This document shows positions 9,041 to 20,900 of a stretch of DNA of 64,000 bases, piece after piece. The notes below the pieces were generated by a model that ran no database searches, was not told the origin of the DNA, and worked only from the letters and a program-made list of their open reading frames with translations. The stretch is taken from assembly GCA_041398825.1 (NCBI GenBank), contig JAWKTX010000009.1, positions 285,265 to 349,264 on the forward strand. Direction: 5' to 3'. Origin of the DNA: Planctomycetaceae bacterium. GTDB lineage: Bacteria > Planctomycetota > Planctomycetia > Planctomycetales > Planctomycetaceae. The translations under genes and the position numbers were made by a program. Positions within the stretch are counted from its first letter, which is position 1. Each line of letters starts with the position of its first letter.

Positions 9041-11407
9041 ATGGAACGAGCCAACGGATTGACTGCGGCCCAGCGCAGAGCGGTGGAGCATTTTGAAGGG
9101 CCATTGCTGGTGCTCGCCGGTCCCGGTTCGGGCAAGACTCGCGTCATTACCCACCGCATTGCTCGATTGCTACAGCAGGGAGTACGCTCAGATCAGATTC
9201 TGGCGCTGACATTCACAAACAAAGCGGCCCGTGAGATGTCTCATCGTGTGACTCATCTGCTCGGCGGGACGAACGTGCAGGTCAGCACTTTTCATCGCTT
9301 TTGCGCGCGATTGCTTCGTTTGAATCCGGAAGCCGTCGGACTCCGCCAGAACTTTACGATTCTCGACCACACCGACCAGGTTCAACTGGTCAGGTCGATC
9401 ATGAAAGACGAACGGCTCGACACGTCCTTTCACGACCCGGCGCGGGTTCTTGCCCGGATCAGCCAGTCCCGGAACGACCTGATCTCTGCTGAAACCTTCC
9501 GACGGCACTTCGATGAACGCCCCGGTACGCCGCTGGATTGCGTTGTGTATGAGGTTTTCGGTGAATACGAACAGCGGGTGCTGCAGCAGAATGCGGTGGA
9601 CTTCGATGATCTCCTGCTGCATGTTGTGAAGATCATGCGTGAAGACGATCACGTGCGAGAACGCCTGGATGATCAATATCGGTTCATTCTGGTCGACGAA
9701 TATCAGGACACCAACCTGGCCCAGTACGAGATTGTACGAGCCATTTCCCAGCGGCACCCAAACCTGTGCGCAACCGGGGATCCTGACCAGTCGATTTACG
9801 GATGGCGAGGGGCCCGGCCTGAAAATATCCCCAACTTCGAACGCGACTATCCCGACGTTCAGATTGTTTCGCTGGATCAGAACTTCCGAAGCACCGGAAG
9901 TATCGTTCACTGTGCAGAACAATTGATTTCGTGTAATCCCAGAAAACATCGTGGCGCACTGACGACCGCTAACCCTCAGGGGGACACAGTTCGCCTGCTT
10001 GTATTCGACCATGGCGATGCTGAAGCCGATGGCATCGCGGCTGAGATTGCGGAGAGAGTGCGAAAAGGAGAACGGAAATACAGCGATTTTGCTGTTTTTT
10101 ACAGGGTCAACGCGTTGTCGAGGCCACTCGAAACAGCATTCTCACGCCATCGAATTCCGTTTCAGGTGGCTGCGGGTTTTTCGTTTTTTGAACGCGCGGA
10201 AATTCGAGATCTGATTGCCTATCTTCGTCTTATTGAAAACGATGCGGACGATCTGGCATTTGAACGCATCGTCAATCGTCCCATGCGAGGTATCGGGGCA
10301 AAGTCTCTGCAGCGTCTTTCGAGCTTTGCTGTGAAGAATCAGATCTCACTATTTGAGGCAGCCGTTCAGGCAGAGGAAATCGCTGAACTCAGTGCCCGGG
10401 CGCTGGGTCCGCTGAAGGCATTTGTCGACTTGATTCAGCGTCTCCAGGAAGTCAGCGCCGAAGGTAAAGCGGCTGCGGTTCTGGAGAGATTGATCGCAGA
10501 GATTGATTACCTGAAGATCTGGTCCGAAGCCGATGACGAAGTCGACGTGGACCGAGTGGCAAACGTCCACGAACTGATTACATCCGCTCGGCAATATGAC
10601 GCCATGGAGCCTTTGAATCCGGAGGAACCAAATTCGCTGCAGGGTTTCCTGGAGCAGGCGTGTCTGAGCAGTGAAGTCGATAACGTGGACTCGACAAATG
10701 GCAGCGTCACATTCATGACAATGCATGCAGCCAAGGGGCTCGAATTCCCCGCGGTCTACATCATTGGGCTCGAGAATTCGCTGATTCCACATGAACGGGC
10801 CGTCAGAAACGGCGACCCTGCCAGTTTTCAGGAAGAACGACGCCTATTCTTTGTCGGAATAACGCGAGCGATGCAGGAACTGACGCTGACGCAGACCATC
10901 GAGCGAACGTTTCGGGGGATGCGACGAACGACCATCAGCAGTATGTTTGTACCGGAAATTGAGTCGGCGATTCAGAGACATTTTGATTCAGAGGCGCATG
11001 CTGAAAAGATCACAGAATCCGTCATGGATCGGAAGCTCGCGGAGGCCCGAAAGCGATTCGAATTCGCGAAGAATCAACCGAATCGACTGTTGTTGATGAC
11101 CGGGACACAGCTTCAGGCGCGTTCTGGCGGGCACGACAGTGACGTCGAGGGCCACAGCGGTAGTAAACGCGAGGGATCGCAATCTTCGGCCCCACCTTCC
11201 GGTTCGCAATTGGCCGCAAACGCGATGGTTTCCGGGCTGCTCTATCACGAAGGAATGCGAGTGCGTCACCCGAGGTACGGCACGGGTTATGTGAAGTCCG
11301 TGTCTGCGTTCACTGGAAAAGGCACAGTGAGTGTCGTCTTCGACCTCGATTCACGTGAGGAAACGTTTGTCCTGGGGAAGGCTCCCCTGCAACCGCTGGA
11401 ACTTTAG
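9041..11407 (+). CDS. pcrA: UvrD/PcrA-type superfamily 1A DNA helicase
   Basis: ATP-driven 3'-5' DNA helicase for nucleotide excision and mismatch repair or for clearing replication blocks. The 788 residues show all SF1A motifs: Q-motif LTAAQRRAV near the start, Walker A GPGSGKT at 27-33, TFTNKAAREM (Ia), DEYQDTN at 219-225 (II), GDPDQSIYGWRGA (III), QNFRSTG (IV), TMHAAKGLEFPAVY (V) and VGITRAMQEL (VI). The C-terminus (RVRHPRYGTGYVKSV onward) resembles the Tudor-like domain that lets PcrA/UvrD bind RNA polymerase. It is joined to the core by a low-complexity linker (about residues 690-725). Length is slightly above the 720-residue norm because of that linker. PcrA versus UvrD cannot be settled here. 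Confidence 0.95.
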   Translation: MERANGLTAAQRRAVEHFEGPLLVLAGPGSGKTRVITHRIARLLQQGVRSDQILALTFTNKAAREMSHRVTHLLGGTNVQVSTFHRFCARLLRLNPEAVGLRQNFTILDHTDQVQLVRSIMKDERLDTSFHDPARVLARISQSRNDLISAETFRRHFDERPGTPLDCVVYEVFGEYEQRVLQQNAVDFDDLLLHVVKIMREDDHVRERLDDQYRFILVDEYQDTNLAQYEIVRAISQRHPNLCATGDPDQSIYGWRGARPENIPNFERDYPDVQIVSLDQNFRSTGSIVHCAEQLISCNPRKHRGALTTANPQGDTVRLLVFDHGDAEADGIAAEIAERVRKGERKYSDFAVFYRVNALSRPLETAFSRHRIPFQVAAGFSFFERAEIRDLIAYLRLIENDADDLAFERIVNRPMRGIGAKSLQRLSSFAVKNQISLFEAAVQAEEIAELSARALGPLKAFVDLIQRLQEVSAEGKAAAVLERLIAEIDYLKIWSEADDEVDVDRVANVHELITSARQYDAMEPLNPEEPNSLQGFLEQACLSSEVDNVDSTNGSVTFMTMHAAKGLEFPAVYIIGLENSLIPHERAVRNGDPASFQEERRLFFVGITRAMQELTLTQTIERTFRGMRRTTISSMFVPEIESAIQRHFDSEAHAEKITESVMDRKLAEARKRFEFAKNQPNRLLLMTGTQLQARSGGHDSDVEGHSGSKREGSQSSAPPSGSQLAANAMVSGLLYHEGMRVRHPRYGTGYVKSVSAFTGKGTVSVVFDLDSREETFVLGKAPLQPLEL

Positions 11408-11975
11408 TCAGAATTTTGAATGCGGTCTTCGCGTCCGAAGTGGCGTTGCGAATGGGAGTATCATCCCTCTCAGGCAGGAACGATCGCTGGGACAAACTTT
11501 GCACGATAGGAATGCTGTTTGCTCCCGGGCTGCCGATCATGCTCAAACGTTGGGATTCCGACCAGGAATCGGGTGGCATTTGGCATTTCACAGTGCATAT
11601 CAAATCGCCCCGGCATGTTTTGACTGAACCCAGCCTCCCAGGTAACATCTCGGGCTTGTTAGGGAAAACCCGGTCGAAGATCTCCTGATGTATCGATTCA
11701 AACTGCGCCGACAATTTCGATACGGTGGAAACTTCCGGTTTTCTACTGGACTTTGAGGTGTTTGATAACGTGAAAATCTACGTCTTGGATCCACCAGGAC
11801 CCATGCGCGCGCTTTGTTTAAGTTTCCGGTAGCCCGGAATCGGCCTAACAGATTAACATGTCGGGACTTACGAAGTCGCCGCTTAATTCAAGATGCAAGC
11901 TGCCAGTCGCCTGACGCGTCTCGCAGTAGGTTTCTTCAACATTTTCCGAGTTTTTTTGACTCCAGGGACGCAGAA
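11408..11975. other. Long intergenic region upstream of the giant gene
   Basis: 568 bp between the helicase gene and the preferred start of the giant gene. Open frames here (for example 11416-11688 on + and 11310-11714 on -) lack ribosome sites and recognisable products. The giant reading frame itself is open back to a TTG at 11814, but the extra 54 residues do not resemble a planctomycete giant-protein N-terminus. The region probably contains the promoter and leader of the giant gene; I could not identify a promoter with confidence. Confidence 0.5.
11964..11968 (+). promoter_or_regulatory. Ribosome binding site that decides the start of the giant gene
   Basis: AGGGA lies 7 bases before the ATG at 11976. 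This favours that ATG over the upstream in-frame TTG at 11814, and translation from here begins with the short Trp/Arg-rich leader typical of LEPR-XLL-type planctomycete proteins. Confidence 0.65.
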
Positions 11976-14900
11976 ATGCTGATTTCCTCGTGGCTCAACG
12001 CAGTTCGTTACCGTTTGCAAACTCAGTCCCGAACTACGAAGCGTCGCCCGGTTCAGAAACGGTCCGCAAGAGCCTCTGAGGAACTGGAAATTCGTTCACT
12101 CCTGACATCGCTGGTTGCTGTTCGGCCGAACGTTGGGGCGTTTCTTACGGACGGCGAAGTCAGGAACATCGCTCCGCAGGAGCTAACTCTGCAGTTCAGT
12201 CTGGGCGAGAACATCGATGCGTCAAGTGTGACGCCCGACTCGATTCAGGTGACCCGGGGAGGGGTCGACGGCATTCTCGACTCGCTGGCTGTTCCCAGCA
12301 CGGATGACGTGCCGGTATCGATTGGATTTGTCGGGGTCGGTAATGCACCGAATGAAGTGGTGCTTCGATTTGGAGAGAACCTTCCTGATGATGTCTACCG
12401 AATTACGGTGAAGGGCACGGGGTCAGATATTCTGACGACGGATGGAGGCACTGCGTTCAACAATGGTGCCGACGACCAGTTTGAATTTGAGCTTGATCTT
12501 GGTGCTCAGATCGCAGCGGTGGATCCGCAGCCCGTCACCGTCAATGCGGATGGCACGGTGACTCAGGCTCGTGATCAGATCGTCCTGTATCTCAATCAGG
12601 ATGATCTGGATCCGGTTGCAGCTGAAACTCCGGGCTTCTACCAATTGATTTACACACAGGACACGGTGTCGAATCTGGATGACGTGACCTTCGTTCCGAC
12701 ATCCGTAGTGTACGATGACGTCACCGATACCGCAGTGCTTACTTTTGCCGGCGATCTGGCCACACTGCCAGGTGCTGGTGCGGGGTCATATCGGCTTCGG
12801 GTTGGTAATGCCGAGACCGCTCCTCAGGCGCCGCTGGCTCAGCCGGTCTTCGCAGATCCCGGCGACAGTTTTGCAACGGCGAACACAGTTCTGGGCACGA
12901 TCAGCGCAGGTGGAAATCAGAGCCATATCATTTCGTCCTCGATCGATCCGCAGCCATACCAGTTCGTCTTCCCTGGGGCGTTGACTGACATCGGGAATCG
13001 ACAGGTTGAGATCGAAACTCACGTTAATGCCGGTGCTGATGGTACGCCCGGAACTTCCCAGATTGACTACAATTTTCAGAGCTTCTACGGGTTTGATCCT
13101 CTGGGGAATCCGCTGCAGAACGTGATCACGGCTGCCCAGAAGCAGCGTGCCAGGGAAGTCTTTGAATTCTACAGCAACTATCTGGGGATCGACTTCCGCG
13201 AGACGGACGCGAGTGGCCTGACGATCGTCACAGGGGACCTCCGTGCGCTTGATCCGACTATTCCTACCGGGCCTGGCGGAGTCGCGGGCCTCGCTGGTGG
13301 CGGCATGGCGATCATGGACCAGGCAGAGATCTGGAACGATACAGCTGGCGGTTCATGGTTTGAGGTGGCGATGCACGAAATTGGCCACTTGCTCGGGCTT
13401 GGCCATACGTATGACGTGCCCGCATTGACTGTGCAGGGGTCAAACGGAGGTGCCACCGTTGGTGCGACGGAGCCCGACTTTCCGGGCGACATTGATGTTG
13501 TTCACGGCCAGTACCTGCACCGCCCCGACAGTATCGATATTGACCTCTATCAGTTCAATGTCGCCGCAAATACGAGCGGTACATTCACGACGGAGGTCAT
13601 CGCGGAACGCCTTGCAAACAGCAGCAGACTTGATTCTGTGATCAGGCTCTACCGTCAGAATGCCGATGGCAGCCGAGAGTTGATTGCGCAGAACGATGAC
13701 TATTTCAGCGAAGATTCATTCCTGCAACTGCATTTGTCGGCCGGGGCAACCCCGGTTACCTACTTCCTCGGCATTTCATCCGTTGGGAATGAAAGCTACG
13801 ACCCAACGATAGCGGGAACGGGATTCGGAGGGACATCTCAGGGTGCGTACCAGATGCGCGTCGATTTCCGACCCGATGAGACAACGACAATCGTTGATAC
13901 GACGGGTCAGAAGTTTGACGGAGATGCAGACGGTATTGAAGGAGGTGTTTACAACTTCTGGTTCCGGACGGCCTCTGAGGCTGACACGTTGTTTGTCAGC
14001 AAGGGAGCGATGTCTACGACCTCGACGTCCGTCAGTGCCGGCGTCACGTCGTTTGTCGTACAAAGTGTTGCGCCGTTTCAGGTGAATGATGTCATACGGG
14101 TTGACAACGAGCAAATGCTGATCACCGGCATCAACCCGACTACCAGAACCCTGACTGTCACTCGTGGCTTCAATTCGACAACAGTGGTGGCTCACAATTC
14201 CGGGTCTGTCGTCCGAAATAATGCGGCTGACGGTTCAACAACATTGCCATTTGCTCGGATCAGCGATGCGACGGCAGTGGCGACTCCGGGTCAAATCATT
14301 CGAATTGTCGGTAACGGCGGAGCCGATGGCGATATTGCCACTGTCGAAGATAATGTTCCGTATCAGATTGGGTTCAATACACTGAATCAACCGCTTCAGG
14401 ACGGCACAACGCTCGAAGTTCCCAAAGGCGTGACCGTGATGGTTGACGCTGGAGCGGTACTGAAGCTGCGGCGAGCCTTGATTGGCGTTGGTAGTTCGTC
14501 GACCAGTGTCGATCGAAGCGGTGGTGCGCTGCAGGTGCTCGGGACACCATTGAATCAGGTGATTTTCACATCATGGAACGATGAATCCATCGGTACTGAT
14601 ACTTCCGCGACTCCAACAACGCCGCAGGCCGGCGATTGGGGTGGTATTGCGTTCCGAAATACGATTGACCGCAATCAGGCTCGATTCAATTTCCAGAGCG
14701 AAGGTGAGTTTCTGAATTATGTATCGAATGCCGACATCCGCTTCGGGGGAGGTAACGTCGTCGTTGATTCGGTACTTCAGACGATCAACCCGATTTTCAT
14801 TGATGGTGCGCAGCCGACAATTGTTCATAACACGATCACGCGGTCGAGCGATTCCGCCATCTCGGCCAATCCTGACAGCTTTGAAGAATTGACTTTCCAC

Positions 14901-17900
14901 TCGCCCCGTTTTCAGGGTGGAGCTCAGCCCTTTACGAGCGACTACAACCGTGTTGGGCCGGACATTTACGGAAATACGCTCCTTGAGAACTCCACAAACG
15001 GTTTGTTCATCCGAGTGACGACGCCAGCCGGAAATGCAACCCAGAAGCTGACAGTTCCGGGGCGGTTCGATGACACAGACATCGTGCACGTCATCGCCCA
15101 GAATCTGGAAATTCAGGGGATGCCCGGTGGTGCCGTTCGAGATCAAACTCCACCTGCCGTCAACATCGTTACGCTGACCACCATCACCGGTTCGGGAAAT
15201 CTTGCTGCCGGAAGCTACAACTATCGTCTTGTTTTCACCGACGAAAATGGCGTGGAAAGTCCGGCATCGGCCATCACAGTCACGGCTACTCTGAATACGC
15301 AGGGGTCAATTGATGTCCGCGGACTCCCTGCAGCGACCGCGGCCTATACCGGTCGCCGACTCTACCGCAGCAACAATCTTGGCGGTGGAAGTTATACACT
15401 GGTGGCCAACCTTGACCGTTCTGCGACCACGTACCTTGATACAGGTGCAGATCTTGGCAGAACGCTGATTCCTGTCGCGAGCCGTGATCGTGCCCGCCCG
15501 GATGCTCGTCTGCTGATCGATCCTGGCATGGTCATTAAGCTTGAAGGGGCAAGAATTGAAACCGAAGTCGGTGCACAGTTCATCGCTGAAGGCACCATCG
15601 GACGTCCGATTATCTTTACCAGCCGACTGGATGACCGATTCGGGGCTGGTGGTACTTTCGACACGAATAACGATGATAATGCACCTTCCGAAGCAGTGCC
15701 TTCACCCGGCAACTGGGGCGGCATTTATGTCGGCCATCTTGCAACTGCCAGCATTGACCAGTCGTTGATCACGTTTGCCGGCGGTATTGTTCCCGTTGGA
15801 AGCAACTTTGCCGGTTTCAATGCGGTTGAAGTCCATCAGGCAACAGCTCGAATTCGCAATACAGTCTTTGAATCGAATGCTTCAGGCGTCGGTGGAACCG
15901 CGTCTTCTGATCGCGACGGCCTCTTCCCGAATGCCAGTGGAACAATCTTTGTTCGCGCGTCCCAACCGGTGATCCTGAATAACGATTTCCGAAATAACAT
16001 CGGTGCTGGTATCAATATTAACGCCAATGCGTTGAACAGCAGCCTTGTTTCGGACTACGGGCGATCAACCGGAACGGCCGACCGTCAGGAAGCTTATGGC
16101 GATAACCAGGGTCCGCTGATTCGGGATAACAGATTCGGTGGGAACACCATCAACGGATTGCAAGTGCGTGGAGAAACACTGACCACGCAGGGAGTCTGGG
16201 ACGACACCGATATCGTTCACGTTCTGATGAACGAAGTCTACATTCCTGATTTCCAGCACTACGGGGGCTTGAGACTGGAGAGCAGTTCCACCAGCAGCCT
16301 GGTCATTAAGTTGTCAGGCAGTAACGCTGGATTTACGGCCAACGGTTATCCTCTGGACATCATTGACCGAGTCGGTGGAAGTCTTCAGGTGATCGGTCAG
16401 CCAGGCAATCCTGTCGTGATGACATCCTTATCCGACGACACCGTGGGTGCCGGATTTGACCTCGATGGTCTGCCACTGCGTGACACGAACGGAAATGGTT
16501 TGGGCACCGGTGTTGTCGGCGACTGGCGCGGTATCATTATTGACGAGTATGCTCACGATCGAAACGTAGCCGTTTATGTGGAGAGCGAAGTTGCGGATCG
16601 CTTGTCACAAGACACCAACGGCACCATTACCACCGCCGAATCAATTGGTCTGCTCGCGGCAAATGAAAAGTCCGGAGACGAAAACCTTCGATTGGGGTTT
16701 GAGATTCAGGGCTTCATTGATAACCCGGGCGATTCCGACATTTACAGCTTCAGTGCCACTGCGGGAACCGGGGTTGTTCTGGATATCGACCGGACGGCCA
16801 ATTCGCTGGATTCTGTTGTTGAGTTGCTTGATGCAAATGGTCAGATCATCGCGATTTCAGACAACATTGGAGATGTGACGGTCCTGCAGCCAGGTACGAA
16901 TGCCCGGCTCATGTCCTACGATCCATTTAGTCTGGGGGACCATTACACGTTCAGCACGCTGGACGCCGGATTTCGGGTAGTGCTGCCCGGGACAACCGGG
17001 ACGCAGCAGCCATACTTTGTTCGCGTGAGGAGCAGTAATCCCACTCCCGCCACTCAGCTGACCGGTTTGACTTCCGGCGCGTACCAACTGCAGATTCGTC
17101 TGAATGAGCTGGACGAAATCCCCGGAACGCAGATTACTTATGCTGATATTCGGTATGCGAACACTGGTATTCAGATTCTGGGCCAGCCCGCACACAGTCC
17201 GTTAGCTGGCGAAAGCACCGAAATCTCGCCGGGTACCGGCGTTACTTCGGTCACTGTTGGCAACCTGATGAACAGTGATCGTGCAGCTCTGTCGCTGGCG
17301 GGTCGACTGGGATCGCCAACTGGAGCCGATACGAATCCTAATTCGTACGACGTCGATTTCTGGGAGTTTGAAGTCAATTATGACGCGACTCAGCAAATTG
17401 GTGGGGTGGCTTTGGATGCCCCACACGTTCCTGTCACAATCGACCTGGACTTTGCCGATGGCTTCTCACGCGCTGATGTGACCGTTGCCGTTTACGATTC
17501 GAATAACCGTCTCATCCTGATTGGTCGCGATTCGAACATTTCGGATGACCAGCCGAAGGGCCTTAACGGGGCCGACGTCAGCGATTTGACTCGCGGATCG
17601 AATGGGAAGCTGGACCCGTTCATCGGGCCAGTGGAACTGATCGGTGGGACGTATCGTCTGGCTGTGTTCCCGAATGACATAGTGCCTCAGGCAATGAATC
17701 AATACTGGCAGTCGAATCCGACTTCGTCGTTGGTTCGCTTCGAGCCAGTGAACTCTGTCCAGCGAATTGCAGAAGAACGATTCGGTGCGGCCGATACGGC
17801 GTCGACCGCGCTGGCACCGGTCGTTGACTTGTTCACAATCACCGGCGGGCAGCTTGACCCTCAGCACATCGTGCCATTCAACCTGGGCGACGTTACGCTG

Positions 17901-20900
17901 TTTGTCAGCCAGGCTCGTGGGATCACTGGAACGAATCGGTCTGTGATTTCGTCGGTGGATCCGTTTACGGGAGCCATTGAAACTCTGCTCGGTCAATTCT
18001 CCCCGTCCACGGGAGACATCGCGATGCGTGCTGACGGACAGTTGCACTCGTTTTCAACGGGTCCGGCGACCGGTGCTTTCACCGATGGGAATGTCGGTAA
18101 CTATCTTCGCATTGATACCGGCACTGCTGCAGCCACTGTCATTGGTGATGATGGGATTGCGACGAACCTGCTGAACGGTACCGCTGCTGCCGCTCATGAC
18201 GTCGGTATCCAGTTTAACGCAATGACGTACACAGGAACGACCGGCAATAACCTGTGGGCCGTCGGTAACCGATCTCAGCTTTTCCCTAAGCCAGGTCAGA
18301 CAGGTGGAGTCGCAGCTCAATTCACCAACAACATCCTTTACAACTTCAACCTGGCCACCGGCGATCAGGTCAACAGGAATAACGGTAACAACCGCCAGAA
18401 TGCGGCACAGGCAACTCAGGGGGCTGGCACAACACAGACCGAAATTGGCCAGGTCGACACCTCGTTCACAAATGGCGGGTTGAACGGGACCATCACGGGT
18501 ATGGTTCCCATCGGCGGCCAGTTCTTGATGGTGGATGACGCAGGTGGTCTGTATCGAATCAACCAGAATGGTGGTGCAACGACATTTATTGCGAACGTCG
18601 GTGGCCTGAACATTAACTTCCAGGGGCTGTCACTCGGACCGGATGAAGTTGAAAACGGTCGTTATGCTGATGTGTTGTTTGGTATCAGTTCGACGGGCGA
18701 GCTGTTCGCGTTTGATCAGACGGGCGAGTTGCTGCCAATCTTCGTGGATGCCCAAACTTCAGTCCAGGTCCAGGGGGTCTTCAACGTCACGGGACTAGCC
18801 TTCAGTACACTGGACTACAATTTGTGGCACACAACCGGGAACCGTGGTTCACTGAATGCGGCGGACGATGGACACGGGATCGACGTGCCTCCGTACGATA
18901 ACAGCATCGCACTACCGGAGGCGGGTGGGACCAGTCTCTACTTCGGTAATGAACGCCAGGGCACAACAGCCGGGAACAAGAACACAGACGCCAATAACGC
19001 ACCTGCGACGGCACGAACTCGTAACGTCGATTTCCCCGGCGGTGCTTACGGGACTGTCGTGAGTAATGATTTCAGTCTGGAAGGTTACTCATCTGCAGAT
19101 AAGCCTGTTCTTTACTTCAGTTACTTCCTTGAAACAGAAGATGCGGCTTACGTCTACGGCACGAATCCGGACACGCTGATGCGGGATTCATTCCGCGTAT
19201 TCGTTGGGGACGAGGACGGAAACTGGAATCTTGTCACAACGAACAACTCGTTACATAGTGCCACGCAGTTCGATGAGTATGACTATGGCCCGGATGGTTC
19301 TCCAACGCTTGCTCCTGTGGTGCAGACATTCGTCGACGTCGTTGAAGCGTTTGACAACACAAATGGGTGGCGTCAGGCACGGATTGACCTGAGCAACTAC
19401 GCTGGTCGAAGCGGTTTGAAACTTCGGTTCGATTTCTCTACTGCAGGTTCGATGAACCTTGGTGACGTGCTGACCACAGGTTCGGAACTGCGTGCCGTTG
19501 ACGCAACGCAATTGACCGATGGCGACACGCTGACCATTGACGGAACAACCTTTGAATTTGACCTGGGCGCTCATCTGACAGTGCCATCGGGTGGAGCAAT
19601 CGCCGGGGAGACTTTCACGGTCTTCGGCACTCAGTTCACCTACACGCCAAATCCAGTCGGTCCCGAGGATATCCTCGCGAATCCAACCGATACGGCACAG
19701 GACATCGCAAACCGCACAAACGCCTTCCTGAATCAGTACTTCGGTGGTACGAGTGTCATACTGCCTGATGGAAGTCAGCTGGAAGGTGAATCGTTCACCA
19801 TCCTCGGGCAGACCTTCACTTATACAGCGAATCCGGTTCTGCCATCGGATATTCTGGCAAATGCAGTCGACTCAGCTGACACTCTGGCAGCCAGAACAGT
19901 TGTTGTTGTAGATTCGGTGCTGGGCGTTGGTACGGCATTCTCCAAGGGGCCAAAGGTCGACTTCCCACAGATCGGGGTGATTACGTTTGGCAGCTCGGTG
20001 AATGTTCCCGCAGGCAATGTGCTTCAACTGGAATCGTTCACCTTCCTGGGCAAGACATTCACGTACACAGCGACGCCGGTGGCAGCCACCGATATTCTGG
20101 CACAGCCAGGTGATTCAGGGGCGACCGTTGCTGCAGCTGCTGTCGCTGTTATCAACGCAGAACTGGGGCCGGGCACCGCCTTTGTGGACGCCAGTGCTCC
20201 GGCAAGAATCAGCTTACCGGACATACCAACCGCTCTCGATGCCGTTGTGACAGGCGGAAGCCTTGTGATTCCAACACCAACCGGTGTGGATACGCTGGAA
20301 GGTGAATCGTTCACTCTCTTTGGCACAACATTCACATTCACCGCAACGCCAAGTCGTCCGCGAGACATCCTTGCATTGGGCACCGACACGGCGAGCGACA
20401 TTGCGAACCGTGTTCTGGCTGCCATTAATGCTCAATTTGGTCCGACAACTGCGTTCATTGATCCTGCGGTGACTGACCGCGTCAGTGTTCCGAATATTCC
20501 AAACTTTAACAGCAGCTTTATTCGCGGATCTTCCCTGATAACGTCCATTGGCGACCCACTTGAAGGCTACGAATTCCAGCTGCGGGGTGTCACGTTCCGG
20601 TATACAAACAACCCGCTGGGCACCGGTGAAATTCTGGCCCGCCCGGGAGATTCCTCAACACTGATCGCGACCCGAACCGCGGCAGCGATTAACAATATCT
20701 TCGGGGCGAATACCGCAACTGCAAATCTGGATCGAGTGTCAATACCCGATCTGTCAGCTACTGGTCAGGGTGTCTTCCTTGGCGGCCAGCTTCAGATGGT
20801 GGATGTGACGGCCACCAATTTTGAGGGTGAATCGTTCACTGTCTATGGCGAAACGTTCACTTATCGCGATCCGGGAAGCCCGTGGAACACTTTTGCCAAT

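Noticed and set aside
11416..11688. Open frame of 90 codons between the helicase and giant genes
   Set aside because: No ribosome site or recognisable product; likely chance in a GC-moderate intergenic region.
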